Shown one piece after another: positions 1-7,819 of a DNA stretch of 60,725 bases; position 1 is the first letter of the stretch; each line of letters opens with the position of its first letter. The notes under the pieces are model-generated. The model had not been told where the DNA came from and did not search any database. It saw only the letters and a program-made list of their open reading frames with translations. A program made the position numbers and the translations under genes. Where the stretch lies: contig CASEBB010000017.1 in NCBI GenBank assembly GCA_949286015.1, positions 1-60,725 of the forward strand. The letters are read 5' to 3'. The DNA is from an uncultured Succinivibrionaceae bacterium. GTDB lineage: Bacteria > Pseudomonadota > Gammaproteobacteria > Enterobacterales > Succinivibrionaceae.

Positions 1-37
1 GGATGTGTGTACGCTGTGCTTGGCTAAAGCCCCAATA

Positions 38-1396
38 CTAAATGTCGGCTAACCCCACTCTTACGAGTGGGGCATGCGCCGACAACTCTAGGTCAAAAGA
101 GGACAGGGCGTGCTCATGCTGCGCCCGTGAGATGACCTTTAAGGAGTGGTAGGTGCTAAATACCGCGATGTTACCTACATCGTCATGACGGTGGATGTAG
201 TCCTGTGCTCTTTGTACTTGGGAGGCTAAAGCCTGAGCGTCTGTGGTCGCAGCAAAAGGCAGGTCAGTGGCATTAAAGAGGAGGTCATCCTCATAGCACT
301 CCTCACCCTCACCACAACCAGCCGCAGACGCGTCCTCATAAGCTGCGGCTGCCTGAGTTGCCTTTGGAGAGAGTACGGCCTTGGAGGAGTCTTGGCCGAC
401 GGAGCGATCAGAGCACACAGGGATAGCGATCAGTGGCAGCTCACTTTGCTTTAGCCACACCTGCATGCTCTGGTTTAAGAGCGCCAGTGATGGCACCACA
501 AAGAGGATCAGGCCGCTGTGGGAGGTGGTGGTGGTGGTGGTGGTGAAGTTCTCGGCGATCTTTAAGGCGGTAAAGGTCTTGCCTGAGCCGCAGGCCATAA
601 TGAGCTTACCGCGATCGTACTGCGCAAAGCCGTTAAGCACCGCCTCTAGGGCGTCCTCTTGGTAAGGGCGCAGTTTATTTTTGGGTGCGCGGGTAAGCTG
701 ACCGGTATCGAGGAAATGTGACCAGTCCACAGCAAAGCGCACAAGGTCGGCAGTGGTGATGACATGGACGGGCTTTTCCTGCTCTTGTAACTCATGGCGG
801 AGGTTTGCTGACCACTCATTGCTGGTGGCAATTAAGATGCGGTAGGCAAAGCAACTGCGGCTGGAGTTGGCAAGGAAGGAATCAACATCATGTTTAGTGA
901 TGGTGACGCCATCTTGGTAGAACTTACACTGGATAGCCACGAATGGTTGCGCGGCATGCACAGGGGCTCTTAAGGCGGCGACGAGGTCGATGCCACAATC
1001 ATTAGTGGCGGTGTTGAGCTCAGGATGTGCCTTGGCCCAGTCGGGGTAGAGTTGCACGCGGCTAAACTCTTGGGCGTAGACGGGATCAAGCTGCAGCGCT
1101 TGCAGCATTAAGCGCTCAAAGCTGGTGCCTTGAGCGCGGGTATTAGCTGCTTGAGCGCGCATGGAGGCGAAAAGCTGCGCTAAGGCATGGCGCTGCGCAA
1201 ACTCGTCGCCAACAAAGCTCGCCCCTGAGCTCGAATCTGAGCCAGAGCCCACGCCCAAGTCCACACCAGCGCAAGTGCCAGCTCCAACACCAGCGCCAGT
1301 GCTGGAGATAGAGGTATTAGCAGTGCTAATAGCAGTGGTGGTGTTATTAACCTCGGTCTGAGCTGTAGAGCCGAGAGTGCTCTGTGGGTGATGCAT
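38..1396 (-). pseudogene. Type ISP restriction-modification enzyme, 5' fragment (nuclease + helicase start)
   Basis: The fragment matches the N-terminus of COG4889-type single-chain restriction enzymes (LlaGI/LlaBIII-like): an Mrr-like PD-(D/E)xK nuclease, then SF2 helicase, methyltransferase and specificity domains, usually about 1,500 residues. The nuclease core is visible as GIDLVA followed by AIQCKFY. The helicase follows with a LRPYQ motif, Walker A ACGSGKT and a motif Ia-like stretch. The frame ends at FDLE, just where motif II (DEAH) is expected, at the hairpin at 43-84. The ATG at 1396 has AAGGAG six bases upstream and is preferred over the GTG at 1459. Residues 7-45 or so are Ala/Gly/Thr/Ser rich, and a GGT-repeat at 524-545 encodes a run of threonines. 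The remainder may lie left of the window; as seen here the enzyme cannot work. Confidence 0.75.
43..84. mobile_element. Candidate end of an IS200/IS605-type element (nested hairpin)
   Basis: A nested palindrome is visible: outer arms TGTCGGC (43-49) and GCCGACA (78-84), inner arms CCCCACTC (53-60) and GAGTGGGG (65-72) around a 4-nt loop. Subterminal imperfect hairpins of this shape mark IS200/IS605 ends, where TnpA recognises structure. It sits exactly where the type ISP gene loses its reading frame, so an element extending left beyond the window is the simplest explanation. No tnpA or tnpB is visible, so a terminator or other palindrome remains possible. Confidence 0.4.
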
Positions 1397-1755
1397 GTAT
1401 ACTCCTTGCCCCGCTGGGGGCGGTAGCGTTTTAAGTCCAAGGTCGTGGTCAATAACCACCGTGCCTATATCTCTGCGCCAGAGCTAACGGCTGAGGCGCT
1501 CACCAGTCAGGCTAAAAGCCAAAACTTAGGGGCATAACAGCTTCGTAAATATGCTGGCAAGCGGAGATAGGGCGGGTGCTATGGGGTGATATTGACCACC
1601 AGCTGTTGTTTACGGTGGTGATAACAAGGACGCGACAGCGGATACAGGTAACTGTTGCGCGGAGGCGTCCCATGGGAAAAGCACGCAGTAGCAGAGCGGT
1701 GAGGAGTGAGGTGCCACCACAGAAGAAGTGGTGGCATGCACCGTTTAGCAGGGCC
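1397..1755. other. Intergenic gap with one strong hairpin
   Basis: I see no gene. A hairpin GCCACCAC (1713-1720) / GTGGTGGC (1728-1735) with a 7-nt loop lies directly after the stop of the first small paralog on the minus strand. It has no T-tract, so it is only a possible terminator or mRNA 3' end structure. Confidence 0.4.
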
Positions 1756-2055
1756 TTACTTGTGGCGCTTGCCCTTTTGCTGCGCGCGCAGCTCAGCTGC
1801 GGTCTTGCGGCCATTCGATGTCATGTAGATGACGTTGTCAGCACCGAAGAGGGCTTGCAGGCAGGCCACGGGGCCTAAGGCCACGGCATCGCTGATGGTC
1901 AGAGGGCGTGGCTGTGGCTGCGGCTTTTGCTTTGGGGTAGCGCGAGCCTTACGTGGCTTTTGAGGCGCAGGCACCTGCTGAGGGGTTAAGGCGAACTCGA
2001 CGTCGTCGCTGTCGCGCTCGAGGTCGCGGTTGTGGCTGTTATCAGAAAGGGACAT
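1756..2055 (-). CDS. Small protein of unknown family, tandem paralog 1 of 3
   Basis: This 99-residue protein is one of three tandem relatives. Shared features in order are an M-x-LS start, an acidic stretch ending in (V/L)EF-x-LTPQ, a Pro/Lys/Arg-rich middle with KPR, a conserved hydrophobic block GP-x-ACL(Q/E)A(I/L)F followed by NV(I/V)Y, and a very basic tail. The ATG has an AGGAG Shine-Dalgarno six bases upstream, and all three copies keep this, which argues that they are real genes. There is no signal peptide or membrane segment. All three lie upstream of, and in the same direction as, the broken type ISP restriction gene. I do not recognise the family. A charge-segregated layout is compatible with nucleic-acid or protein binding, but this is a guess. 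Confidence 0.7.
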   Translation of the reverse strand: MSLSDNSHNRDLERDSDDVEFALTPQQVPAPQKPRKARATPKQKPQPQPRPLTISDAVALGPVACLQALFGADNVIYMTSNGRKTAAELRAQQKGKRHK

Positions 2056-2290
2056 AGGCAGCTCCTTTGGGGTTAGGGGAGTGACGTTTGGTTGGTATGG
2101 GTAGTGGAGGCGAGAGTGGCTTAGGGAATGTGATTGGGATTGGGATTGGGAGTGCGCTTAAGGAGTGGAGTCTTCTTAGGGCTCTTGGGGAGTGGTCTGA
2201 GAGTGGCGTCATAAGTGGCAACAGCCTCAGGGCTGGCCGAAGTAGCAGGAGTGGAGGGAGTGGTAGGGGTGGCTAGAGAGGCGGCGGTGG

Positions 2291-2548
2291 CTACTTCTTC
2301 TTGTTTTTGGCAGGGGAGATAGGCTTACCACCGGCGTTGACGTAGATGACGTTGGTGCACTGGAAGATGGCCTGTAAGCAGGCCTCAGGGCCCCAAGTGA
2401 CGGCATCGACGCGTGGGAGGGGCTTGGTATCCTGCTTTTTGGAGACGCGTGGCTTGCGAGGCTTTTCTGGCTCAGGCACCACTTGAGGGGTTAAGTAGAA
2501 CTCGACGACATCGTCGTCGAGGTCTTGGCTGTTATCAGACAGAGGCAT
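2291..2548 (-). CDS. Small protein of unknown family, tandem paralog 2 of 3
   Basis: This 85-residue copy is the shortest of the three. It keeps MPLSDNS, the acidic run before VEFYLTPQ, EKPRKPR, the block GPEACLQAIF and NVIYV, and ends in a lysine-only tail. The ATG is preceded by AGGAG at seven bases. It differs from copy 1 mainly by a shorter linker between the acidic and hydrophobic blocks. The 235-bp spacer to copy 1 is G/T-rich and has no palindrome I would call a terminator, so co-transcription is likely but unproven. The function is unknown. Confidence 0.7.
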   Translation of the reverse strand: MPLSDNSQDLDDDVVEFYLTPQVVPEPEKPRKPRVSKKQDTKPLPRVDAVTWGPEACLQAIFQCTNVIYVNAGGKPISPAKNKKK

Positions 2549-2671
2549 AGGCTGACTCCTGCTTAAGGTTGGTTAGGAAAGGAACTTGGTACAGAGGGAG
2601 CGGTGAGGAAGTGGTGAGGGAGTAGCGTCAGTGACGTCTTAGCCAGCTGCGGGAGTGAGTGCGGACGGCCT

Positions 2672-2956
2672 CTAACGCTTGTGCTTGCGGCCCTTTGGGG
2701 AGTGCGAACCAGCGGGTGCGTCGGCACTGATGTAGACGACGTTGGTGCACTTAAAGATGGCCTCGAGGCAGGCTACGGGGCCCATGGACACGACATCGAG
2801 GCGTGGGAGGGACTTAGTCTCCTGCTTGGGGTGCGCTGCGCTGGTCTTAGAGGGGCGAGGCTTTTTGGACTCTGGCAGCAGCTGCTGTGGGGTGAGGATG
2901 AACTCGAGGTCGTCACCGACGTCGGTGTCGGTGGGGTTGTGAGCTGAAAGGGGCAT
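2672..2956 (-). CDS. Small protein of unknown family, tandem paralog 3 of 3
   Basis: This 94-residue copy is probably first in transcription order. It shares MPLS, an acidic segment before LEFILTPQQ, KKPRPSK, the block GPVACLEAIF, CTNVVY and an Arg/Lys/His tail. The ATG has AGGAG seven bases upstream. A T6G7 run lies just beyond the ribosome binding site. Copies 2 and 3 are closest to each other across the CTNV(I/V)Y block, which suggests two successive duplications. The function is unknown. Confidence 0.7.
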   Translation of the reverse strand: MPLSAHNPTDTDVGDDLEFILTPQQLLPESKKPRPSKTSAAHPKQETKSLPRLDVVSMGPVACLEAIFKCTNVVYISADAPAGSHSPKGRKHKR

Positions 2957-3686
2957 CGGTATCTCCTTTTTTGGGGGGGTTGGAAAGCACGCGGTTGCAT
3001 CTGGAGAAGGGAGGCGGTATGGAGACGGCGCAGGGGCGCGGGAGCGAACTAGGTAGCAGCCACGGCTGCCACATACGTCATGAAGGACGTCTGGGGACGC
3101 CGGTTACAGGAAGAAGAGGGCAGTAAAGTCAGAGGAAGTGGCAACAGAAACAACTTGAGAGGTGGGCCTTGGGCGCCGATGCGCGGGCTATAGAAATAGC
3201 TAAGTTAAGCAACAGCACCACAGGTCACACCGCATCACCACGCCCGTCGACCACCACGCCCACATCCACAACCACGTACACGTCACAACCGCACTTGCAC
3301 ACCGCCAGCGTGTGCTTAACAACACTCTATCCCCTGCTTTTTGGTCAAAAGGCCCGCAAAAGTGACGCGTAATTACGTATCTAGAGTAGACATATAGCGC
3401 TTAAGGCTTATTTATGCGGAAATATGGCTCTGGCAAGCTTGGTAAGAACAGCCTCATGACCGCGCAACAAAGTATGACCGTGCTGGGGGATGGGCATAAA
3501 AAGTTAGAAAAATGCGCTTACAAGGGGCAAAAGCTCTATTTTCACGTGAAACAACGGTGTTTTTTAGTGATTTTGCGAGGTGGGCGGGAGCTTTGGCATG
3601 GATTATGGCGTGGTGGGGGTAACTGGTTTTGAGGCGTCAGGGGTAGTTTGGGGGAAGGGGCTTTTGGTAGTGGTTTTGGGAACATG
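2957..3686. other. Intergenic DNA without recognised content
   Basis: I find no convincing gene. Short open frames here lack family features. The possible promoter for the small-paralog operon would lie near 2960-3050, but no clear -35/-10 pair stands out. Composition changes to more A/T-rich around 3360-3550. Confidence 0.4.
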
Positions 3687-4065
3687 GCGCCTGCGGCGCT
3701 GATCTCAAAGGGAGCACAGCTTAAGCAGCAATCTCTGCTCAGCCCCCCCAAAGTAAGGGCGCCTGTGGCGCCGATCTCAAAGGGAGCACAGCTTAAGCGG
3801 AGCTCCCTGCGCAGCCACGCGGAGTGAGGGCGCCTTGCGGCGCTGATCTCAAGGGAAGCACAGCATAAGGGGCGCTATCTGCGTTGCCACACGGAGTAAG
3901 GGCGCCTGCGGCGCTGATCTCAAGGGAAGCACAGCATAAGGGGCGCTATCTGCGTAGTCACTCGGAGTAATAGCGCCTAGCGGCGCTTACCACAAGGGGA
4001 GCAAAGCTAAAGCGGTACTCCCTACGCAGCCACTCAAAGTAAGGACGCCTGTGGCGCCTATCCTT
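3687..4065. repeat. 72-bp tandem array, about 5.3 copies
   Basis: Units begin at 3687, 3759, 3830, 3902, 3973 and 4045 (periods 72, 71, 72, 71, 72). Each opens with a GCGCC-n3-GGCGC palindrome followed by TGATCTCAA, then GGGA(A)GCACAGC and a tail ending in GGAGTAAGG or similar. Alternating 71/72 periods rule out a conserved coding frame. The palindrome is the same one scattered singly in many other gaps of this window, so the array looks like a local amplification of a dispersed intergenic repeat. Confidence 0.85.
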
Positions 4066-4086
4066 AGGAGCTTAGGGCCTACAACC

Positions 4087-5220
4087 TTAAGCATTAATCG
4101 CAATCACCGAGGCCATGCGTCCCGTCACATGCGCCTTACGGTACGAGTAAAACAGCGTGCTCTGCGCAAAGGTATCAAAGCGACCACCATACACATACCC
4201 CACCGCACCAGATCTCTGTAGTGTCAGCACCGCCAACTCGTAAATGTTGCACAGGTGCTTGCCCTCAATCTTGAGGTACTTGATCTCACCAAAAACCGGA
4301 TCCTTTACCACCTCCATAATGGTGGTATCCGTCTTCATATGCGTCTCCGGTAAGGACGCATCCAGCGGCGCTCCCATAGGGTTGCTCAAACTGCACGACG
4401 GCGTCATACACGTAGTCACCGTAGTCGAGCTAACCTTATGCTCCTCTAAAGAATTAGGATCAGGGTTGGCTAAATTCACAGGGATCCTGCCCTGCAACAC
4501 AGCAGACGTGCCCTCAATACTAAAAGCACTGCTGGCAATAGTAGGTGCCACCGATGGTAGCTCAGGGTTGACCACCATACGGTCAACAAAGGCCTCCGCA
4601 TAAGGCGCATACTGCTGCACAAAGATGTCACGCACATCATCACCCACCACAAACGAGCGGGGGCCAATCGCAGGGCCTAAGTAAGTGACAATGCGCTCCC
4701 GCTGCGCGCCCAGCTCCACCATTTTCTCTACGGCGTTAGCAATGATGCCTGAGGCAATACCACGCCAACCACAGTGCACCGCCGCAACAACCTGCTGCTC
4801 TTCATCACACATCATCAGAGGTAAGCAGTCCGCCGTCATCACCGCTAAGGCCACCCCCTTTAACTTGGTGACAATGCCATCACAAGGGAAGACCTCTTGC
4901 TCGACGTTATTCTCGTCGACAATCATGACCTGATTAGTGTGGTTCTGATCCATAAAGCACAAGTGCTGAAAACCAAAGTCGTCACGCACCTGCTGGCGGT
5001 TACGCGCCACATTTAAAGGATTGTCGCCCACATGGTAGGCCATGTTAAAGCTATCAAAAGGAGCTGCGCTCTGGCCGCCCAAACGTGAGGTCACAAAAGA
5101 GGTAAACGGGCCTTCGAAGCAGTCGACGAATACGTAACGCCCTTTGAACAAAGCTCTCTGTACGGCTTCCATCAGCTGTTGAGACTTGATTTGTTCTATC
5201 TGCTGATCTCTATCACTCAC
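4087..5220 (-). CDS. pgeF: Polyphenol oxidase/laccase-domain protein PgeF (YfiH), peptidoglycan editing factor
   Basis: The YfiH family removes L-Ser misincorporated in place of L-Ala in peptidoglycan precursors, and purine nucleoside activity is also reported for the family. The metal-site residues are present: His94 in QNHTNQV, Cys132 in TADCLPL and His149 in AAVHCGWRG, followed by LGPAIGP. The protein is 377 residues against about 243 in E. coli. Most of the excess is an unrelated Ser/Thr/Pro-rich insertion at about residues 217-312, before the C-terminal block YGGRFDTFAQ. The start is uncertain: the GTG at 5220 and the ATG at 5172 both lack a good ribosome binding site. It lies downstream of rluD on the same strand, as in E. 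coli (rluD-yfiH), but separated by 635 bp of repeat-bearing DNA. Confidence 0.9.
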   Translation of the reverse strand: MSDRDQQIEQIKSQQLMEAVQRALFKGRYVFVDCFEGPFTSFVTSRLGGQSAAPFDSFNMAYHVGDNPLNVARNRQQVRDDFGFQHLCFMDQNHTNQVMIVDENNVEQEVFPCDGIVTKLKGVALAVMTADCLPLMMCDEEQQVVAAVHCGWRGIASGIIANAVEKMVELGAQRERIVTYLGPAIGPRSFVVGDDVRDIFVQQYAPYAEAFVDRMVVNPELPSVAPTIASSAFSIEGTSAVLQGRIPVNLANPDPNSLEEHKVSSTTVTTCMTPSCSLSNPMGAPLDASLPETHMKTDTTIMEVVKDPVFGEIKYLKIEGKHLCNIYELAVLTLQRSGAVGYVYGGRFDTFAQSTLFYSYRKAHVTGRMASVIAINA

Positions 5221-5855
5221 GTTTGGAGTCCACTCAAAAGCTCCGTCGAGGCTACGGAGGAATACACTTGTCTCAAAGGCTACAGGGTAAGCGCTGTGCT
5301 TACGCGCGCTGTTAGATTAGGCAGTGCCAGTAAGCATGTGCTGAAGCTGTAGGTTGCAGGCCATAACAATGGCTTGGTGCCTCGAAAAAAGCATAGCGAC
5401 GTACCAGTTGAAGCGGGGCTGGCGCCAGCTTGAAAGGAGTGATCCCGTGGCCACGGGTAAACAGACAAAAAACGAGTTTTTGGCTGTGTAAGAGCCTATC
5501 TTAGCTGTGAAAGGGGGCTATGGTGAAGCGTTAGCGTGTTTTTGTGAGCTGCAACGCAAGTCACATGCGGCGTAAAAAAGGGTTTTGTCGCGTTGCGGGG
5601 AGCGATGGTAAACGCCGCGTACTGGGGGTGGCTGGTGCTGAGTCCAACACCTCGAGATGAATGGTATTCTAGCCTGAGCCTACCTTTAAGATAGCTCACG
5701 CATTGTTGCCCTAAATGCAGTCATCTCTTAGGTCAGTCAGTCAGTCAGTCGTTCCTTAGCGGCGCCAGCCCACTTGGAGTAAAAGGAGTTGGTGATAGTA
5801 GCCACCTCATAAAAGCGTGCTAGCGGCGCGGGCAGCAGCTTATCAAGGAGTGAGT
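5221..5855. repeat. rluD-pgeF gap with one ~100-bp dispersed repeat (family R4) and (GTCA)n
   Basis: A copy of family R4 occupies about 5646-5760: it begins with the ACCTCGAGATGAATGGT motif, contains CCTACCTTTAAGATAG, and ends in CAGTCGTTCCTTA. A short GTCA microsatellite (5732-5750, about 4.5 units) lies inside its distal part; other copies have a single unit there. The rest of the gap holds nothing I recognise. Confidence 0.7.
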
Positions 5856-6827
5856 CTAATAAGCCCCATGCTCAGCGTAGTCCGCACGCAGCAGCTCAAT
5901 TAAGTGCTGCATCTCCGCTGGAAGAGGCGCGTCAAAAGCCATGTGCTCACCGGAAACAGGGTGCTCAAACTCAATGTGGCTCGCATGCAGCGCCTGATGG
6001 CGGTAGTTATTTAATGCCGCATCCAGCTGCTCACTAGCACCTGCGATGTGCTTAATACGACGGCCGCCATACTGCTGGTCACCCAACAGTGGGTGGTGCA
6101 AGTAAGCCATATGCACGCGAATTTGGTGCGTGCGGCCCGTCTCTAAGCGCAGCTTAATGCGGGTGTGCGCTCTAAAGTGCTCCATAACCCGATAATGCGT
6201 CACCGCCTCGCGGCCCATGCCCTCAGGCATCACCGCCATACGCGTGCGATTATTGAGGTCACGGCCAATGGGCGCGTCAATCGTACCGCCAGCAGTGAGC
6301 TCACCATCGACAATAGCCTCATACTCACGCACCACCAAGTGCTTGCTGATGGCCTTAATGAGCTTGTGCTGCGCCACTTGGCTTAAGGCAATGACCATCA
6401 GCCCAGAGGTGTCCTTATCGAGACGGTGCACGATGCCCGCACGAGCAAGTGTCGAGGTCTGTGGGAAGTGATAGAGCACCGCATTCATAACGGTGCCGTC
6501 TTTTACACCGGCACCAGGGTGTACCACAAAGTCGATAGGCTTATTAATCACCAGCACATCGTCATCGTGGTAAACGATATCAAGAGGTAAATCCTGTGGC
6601 TTGGCGTCCAAATCCTCAGGCTCAGGCATCTTTACCAGCAGGGTTTGGCCTGCACTGACCTTAAAGCTGGCTTTAGTTTGCACGGTTCCATCAACACTGA
6701 CTTGGCCCTCGTCAATCAGGGTGCGCAAAGCACTGCGGGAGTAGTCAGCGATCATGCCGCCTAAAACCGCATCCAAGCGCTTGCCATGAAACTCGTCACT
6801 GACCTGTAGCGTAATCTCTGCGCCCAT
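5856..6827 (-). CDS. rluD: 23S rRNA pseudouridine synthase RluD
   Basis: RluD isomerises uridines 1911, 1915 and 1917 in helix 69 of 23S rRNA (E. coli numbering), which is needed for normal ribosome assembly. An N-terminal S4-like domain covers roughly residues 5-75 of the ATG form. The catalytic core has HRLDKDTSG with the nucleophilic Asp, and the RTHQIRVH motif follows. The ATG at 6827 is chosen over the TTG at 6854 because it has AGGAG nine bases upstream. Length, about 323 residues, is normal, and it is one of the few proteins here without a low-complexity insertion. Confidence 0.95.
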   Translation of the reverse strand: MGAEITLQVSDEFHGKRLDAVLGGMIADYSRSALRTLIDEGQVSVDGTVQTKASFKVSAGQTLLVKMPEPEDLDAKPQDLPLDIVYHDDDVLVINKPIDFVVHPGAGVKDGTVMNAVLYHFPQTSTLARAGIVHRLDKDTSGLMVIALSQVAQHKLIKAISKHLVVREYEAIVDGELTAGGTIDAPIGRDLNNRTRMAVMPEGMGREAVTHYRVMEHFRAHTRIKLRLETGRTHQIRVHMAYLHHPLLGDQQYGGRRIKHIAGASEQLDAALNNYRHQALHASHIEFEHPVSGEHMAFDAPLPAEMQHLIELLRADYAEHGAY

Positions 6828-6963
6828 GTGTTGTGGCTCCTGTCTGATGCACAAGGAGGACGCTTACCCTAGGGTAGTGCTGTGCACCGGCTGGGTACCT
6901 TGCACCGGCAGTGCAGCCTGCACCTACCGTGCACTTAGGGAAGCTTACTCCTCAATGGTGGGG

Positions 6964-7050
6964 TGTTGTGCGCTAACCCCTTAATAGGGGTGTACCAAGG
7001 GGATACAAGGGGCGTTAGCTGGGACAAAGCCCCTTTCCCTTAGCGCAACA
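6964..7050. other. Three-stem structured element (possible ncRNA or cis-regulatory RNA)
   Basis: A closing stem pairs TGTTGTGCGCTA (6964-6975) with TTAGCGCAACA (7040-7050), leaving a 2-nt bulge. It encloses two perfect hairpins: ACCCC/GGGGT (6976-6991) and AAGGGGC/GCCCCTT (7007-7013, 7029-7035). This branched layout is more ordered than the simple palindromes elsewhere in the gap. It lies in the divergent region between rluD and the accessory cluster. No known RNA family is recognised, and the transcribed strand is unknown. Confidence 0.4.
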
Positions 7051-7819
7051 GCTGTAATCCTACTCCCCACTTAATGGCCGCTCATAATAGCAAAAAAGCC
7101 CTTTGGATAGCGCTTGACCTGCCAAAGATTAGCCCAGCTCTATGGGCTAACCTCACCACTTACCACAGGACAGCAGCTGTACTCTCCTTACTTGCGCCAA
7201 TGGGGCACTTGAGCAGCAACAGCAACAACATCATCACAACTAAAAGCCGCCGCCACAATAAGATCACAGGCCCGCCACCACCACCACAGCAAACAGACTA
7301 AGGCCCTGACGTCGCGTAGTTGCGGCTGATCTTTCCCCAACCGCGCAGGTACGGCTTTTACATGAGAGTGGCTCTACTTACGACTCCCCCTCAAGGGTAA
7401 GACGCTAGCCTTAAAGCTGAGTGTACCCACAGCTCCAGCTTTAGTGTGGATGCTATCGCTCCTGACAGTAGTGAGCGGTTGGGGTACGACGCTAACTGGC
7501 ACAACTTAGTTTACCTTTTAGGTCACTACTTTTGGGCGTTATCACGCTCTGCCAAATTCCCTCTTTTATTTTCTCACTCATTCCTAGTCACAACAGTTCC
7601 GCTGTTGGTGCTGGCCATGCTTGTTAGTGAGCGCTCTAATTCTAAACACAACATACAAGTAACAGCAGCTCTTACTGTGCTGACAAGACACAGCACCAGA
7701 TGTAGAGCGATGTCCGGCGTGCACCTTTGCCTTTGCGCAGTGGTGTCCTATTTGGCATCTAAGAGTGCACTGTTACTTGTTTCTGCGCCTCAACGTGCAC
7801 ATCACCCTTAGCTTTGCCC
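7051..7819. other. Gap upstream of the acyl cluster
   Basis: I see no convincing gene here. The motif TTCTAAACACAACA occurs at 7640-7653, about 165 bp before the first cluster gene. Closely related copies stand just upstream of two other cluster genes (10985-10998 and 12279-12292), so it may be a shared control or leader element. Confidence 0.35.

Noticed and set aside
2970..2980. T6G7 tract as a phase-variation switch for small paralog 3
   Set aside because: It lies upstream of an intact ribosome binding site, outside the coding frame, and no promoter boxes flank it at suitable distances.
3414..3632. 72-residue plus-strand frame with a weak AAGG upstream
   Set aside because: No recognisable domain, Gly/Trp-rich end running toward repeat DNA, and no conserved context; not enough support for a gene.
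3687..4065. CRISPR array
   Set aside because: Units are 71-72 bp with no alternation of short constant repeats and unique spacers, and no cas genes are present.
7446..7811. 121-residue plus-strand frame upstream of the DUF4910 gene
   Set aside because: No ribosome binding site, mixed composition and no family features; it overlaps the likely control region.
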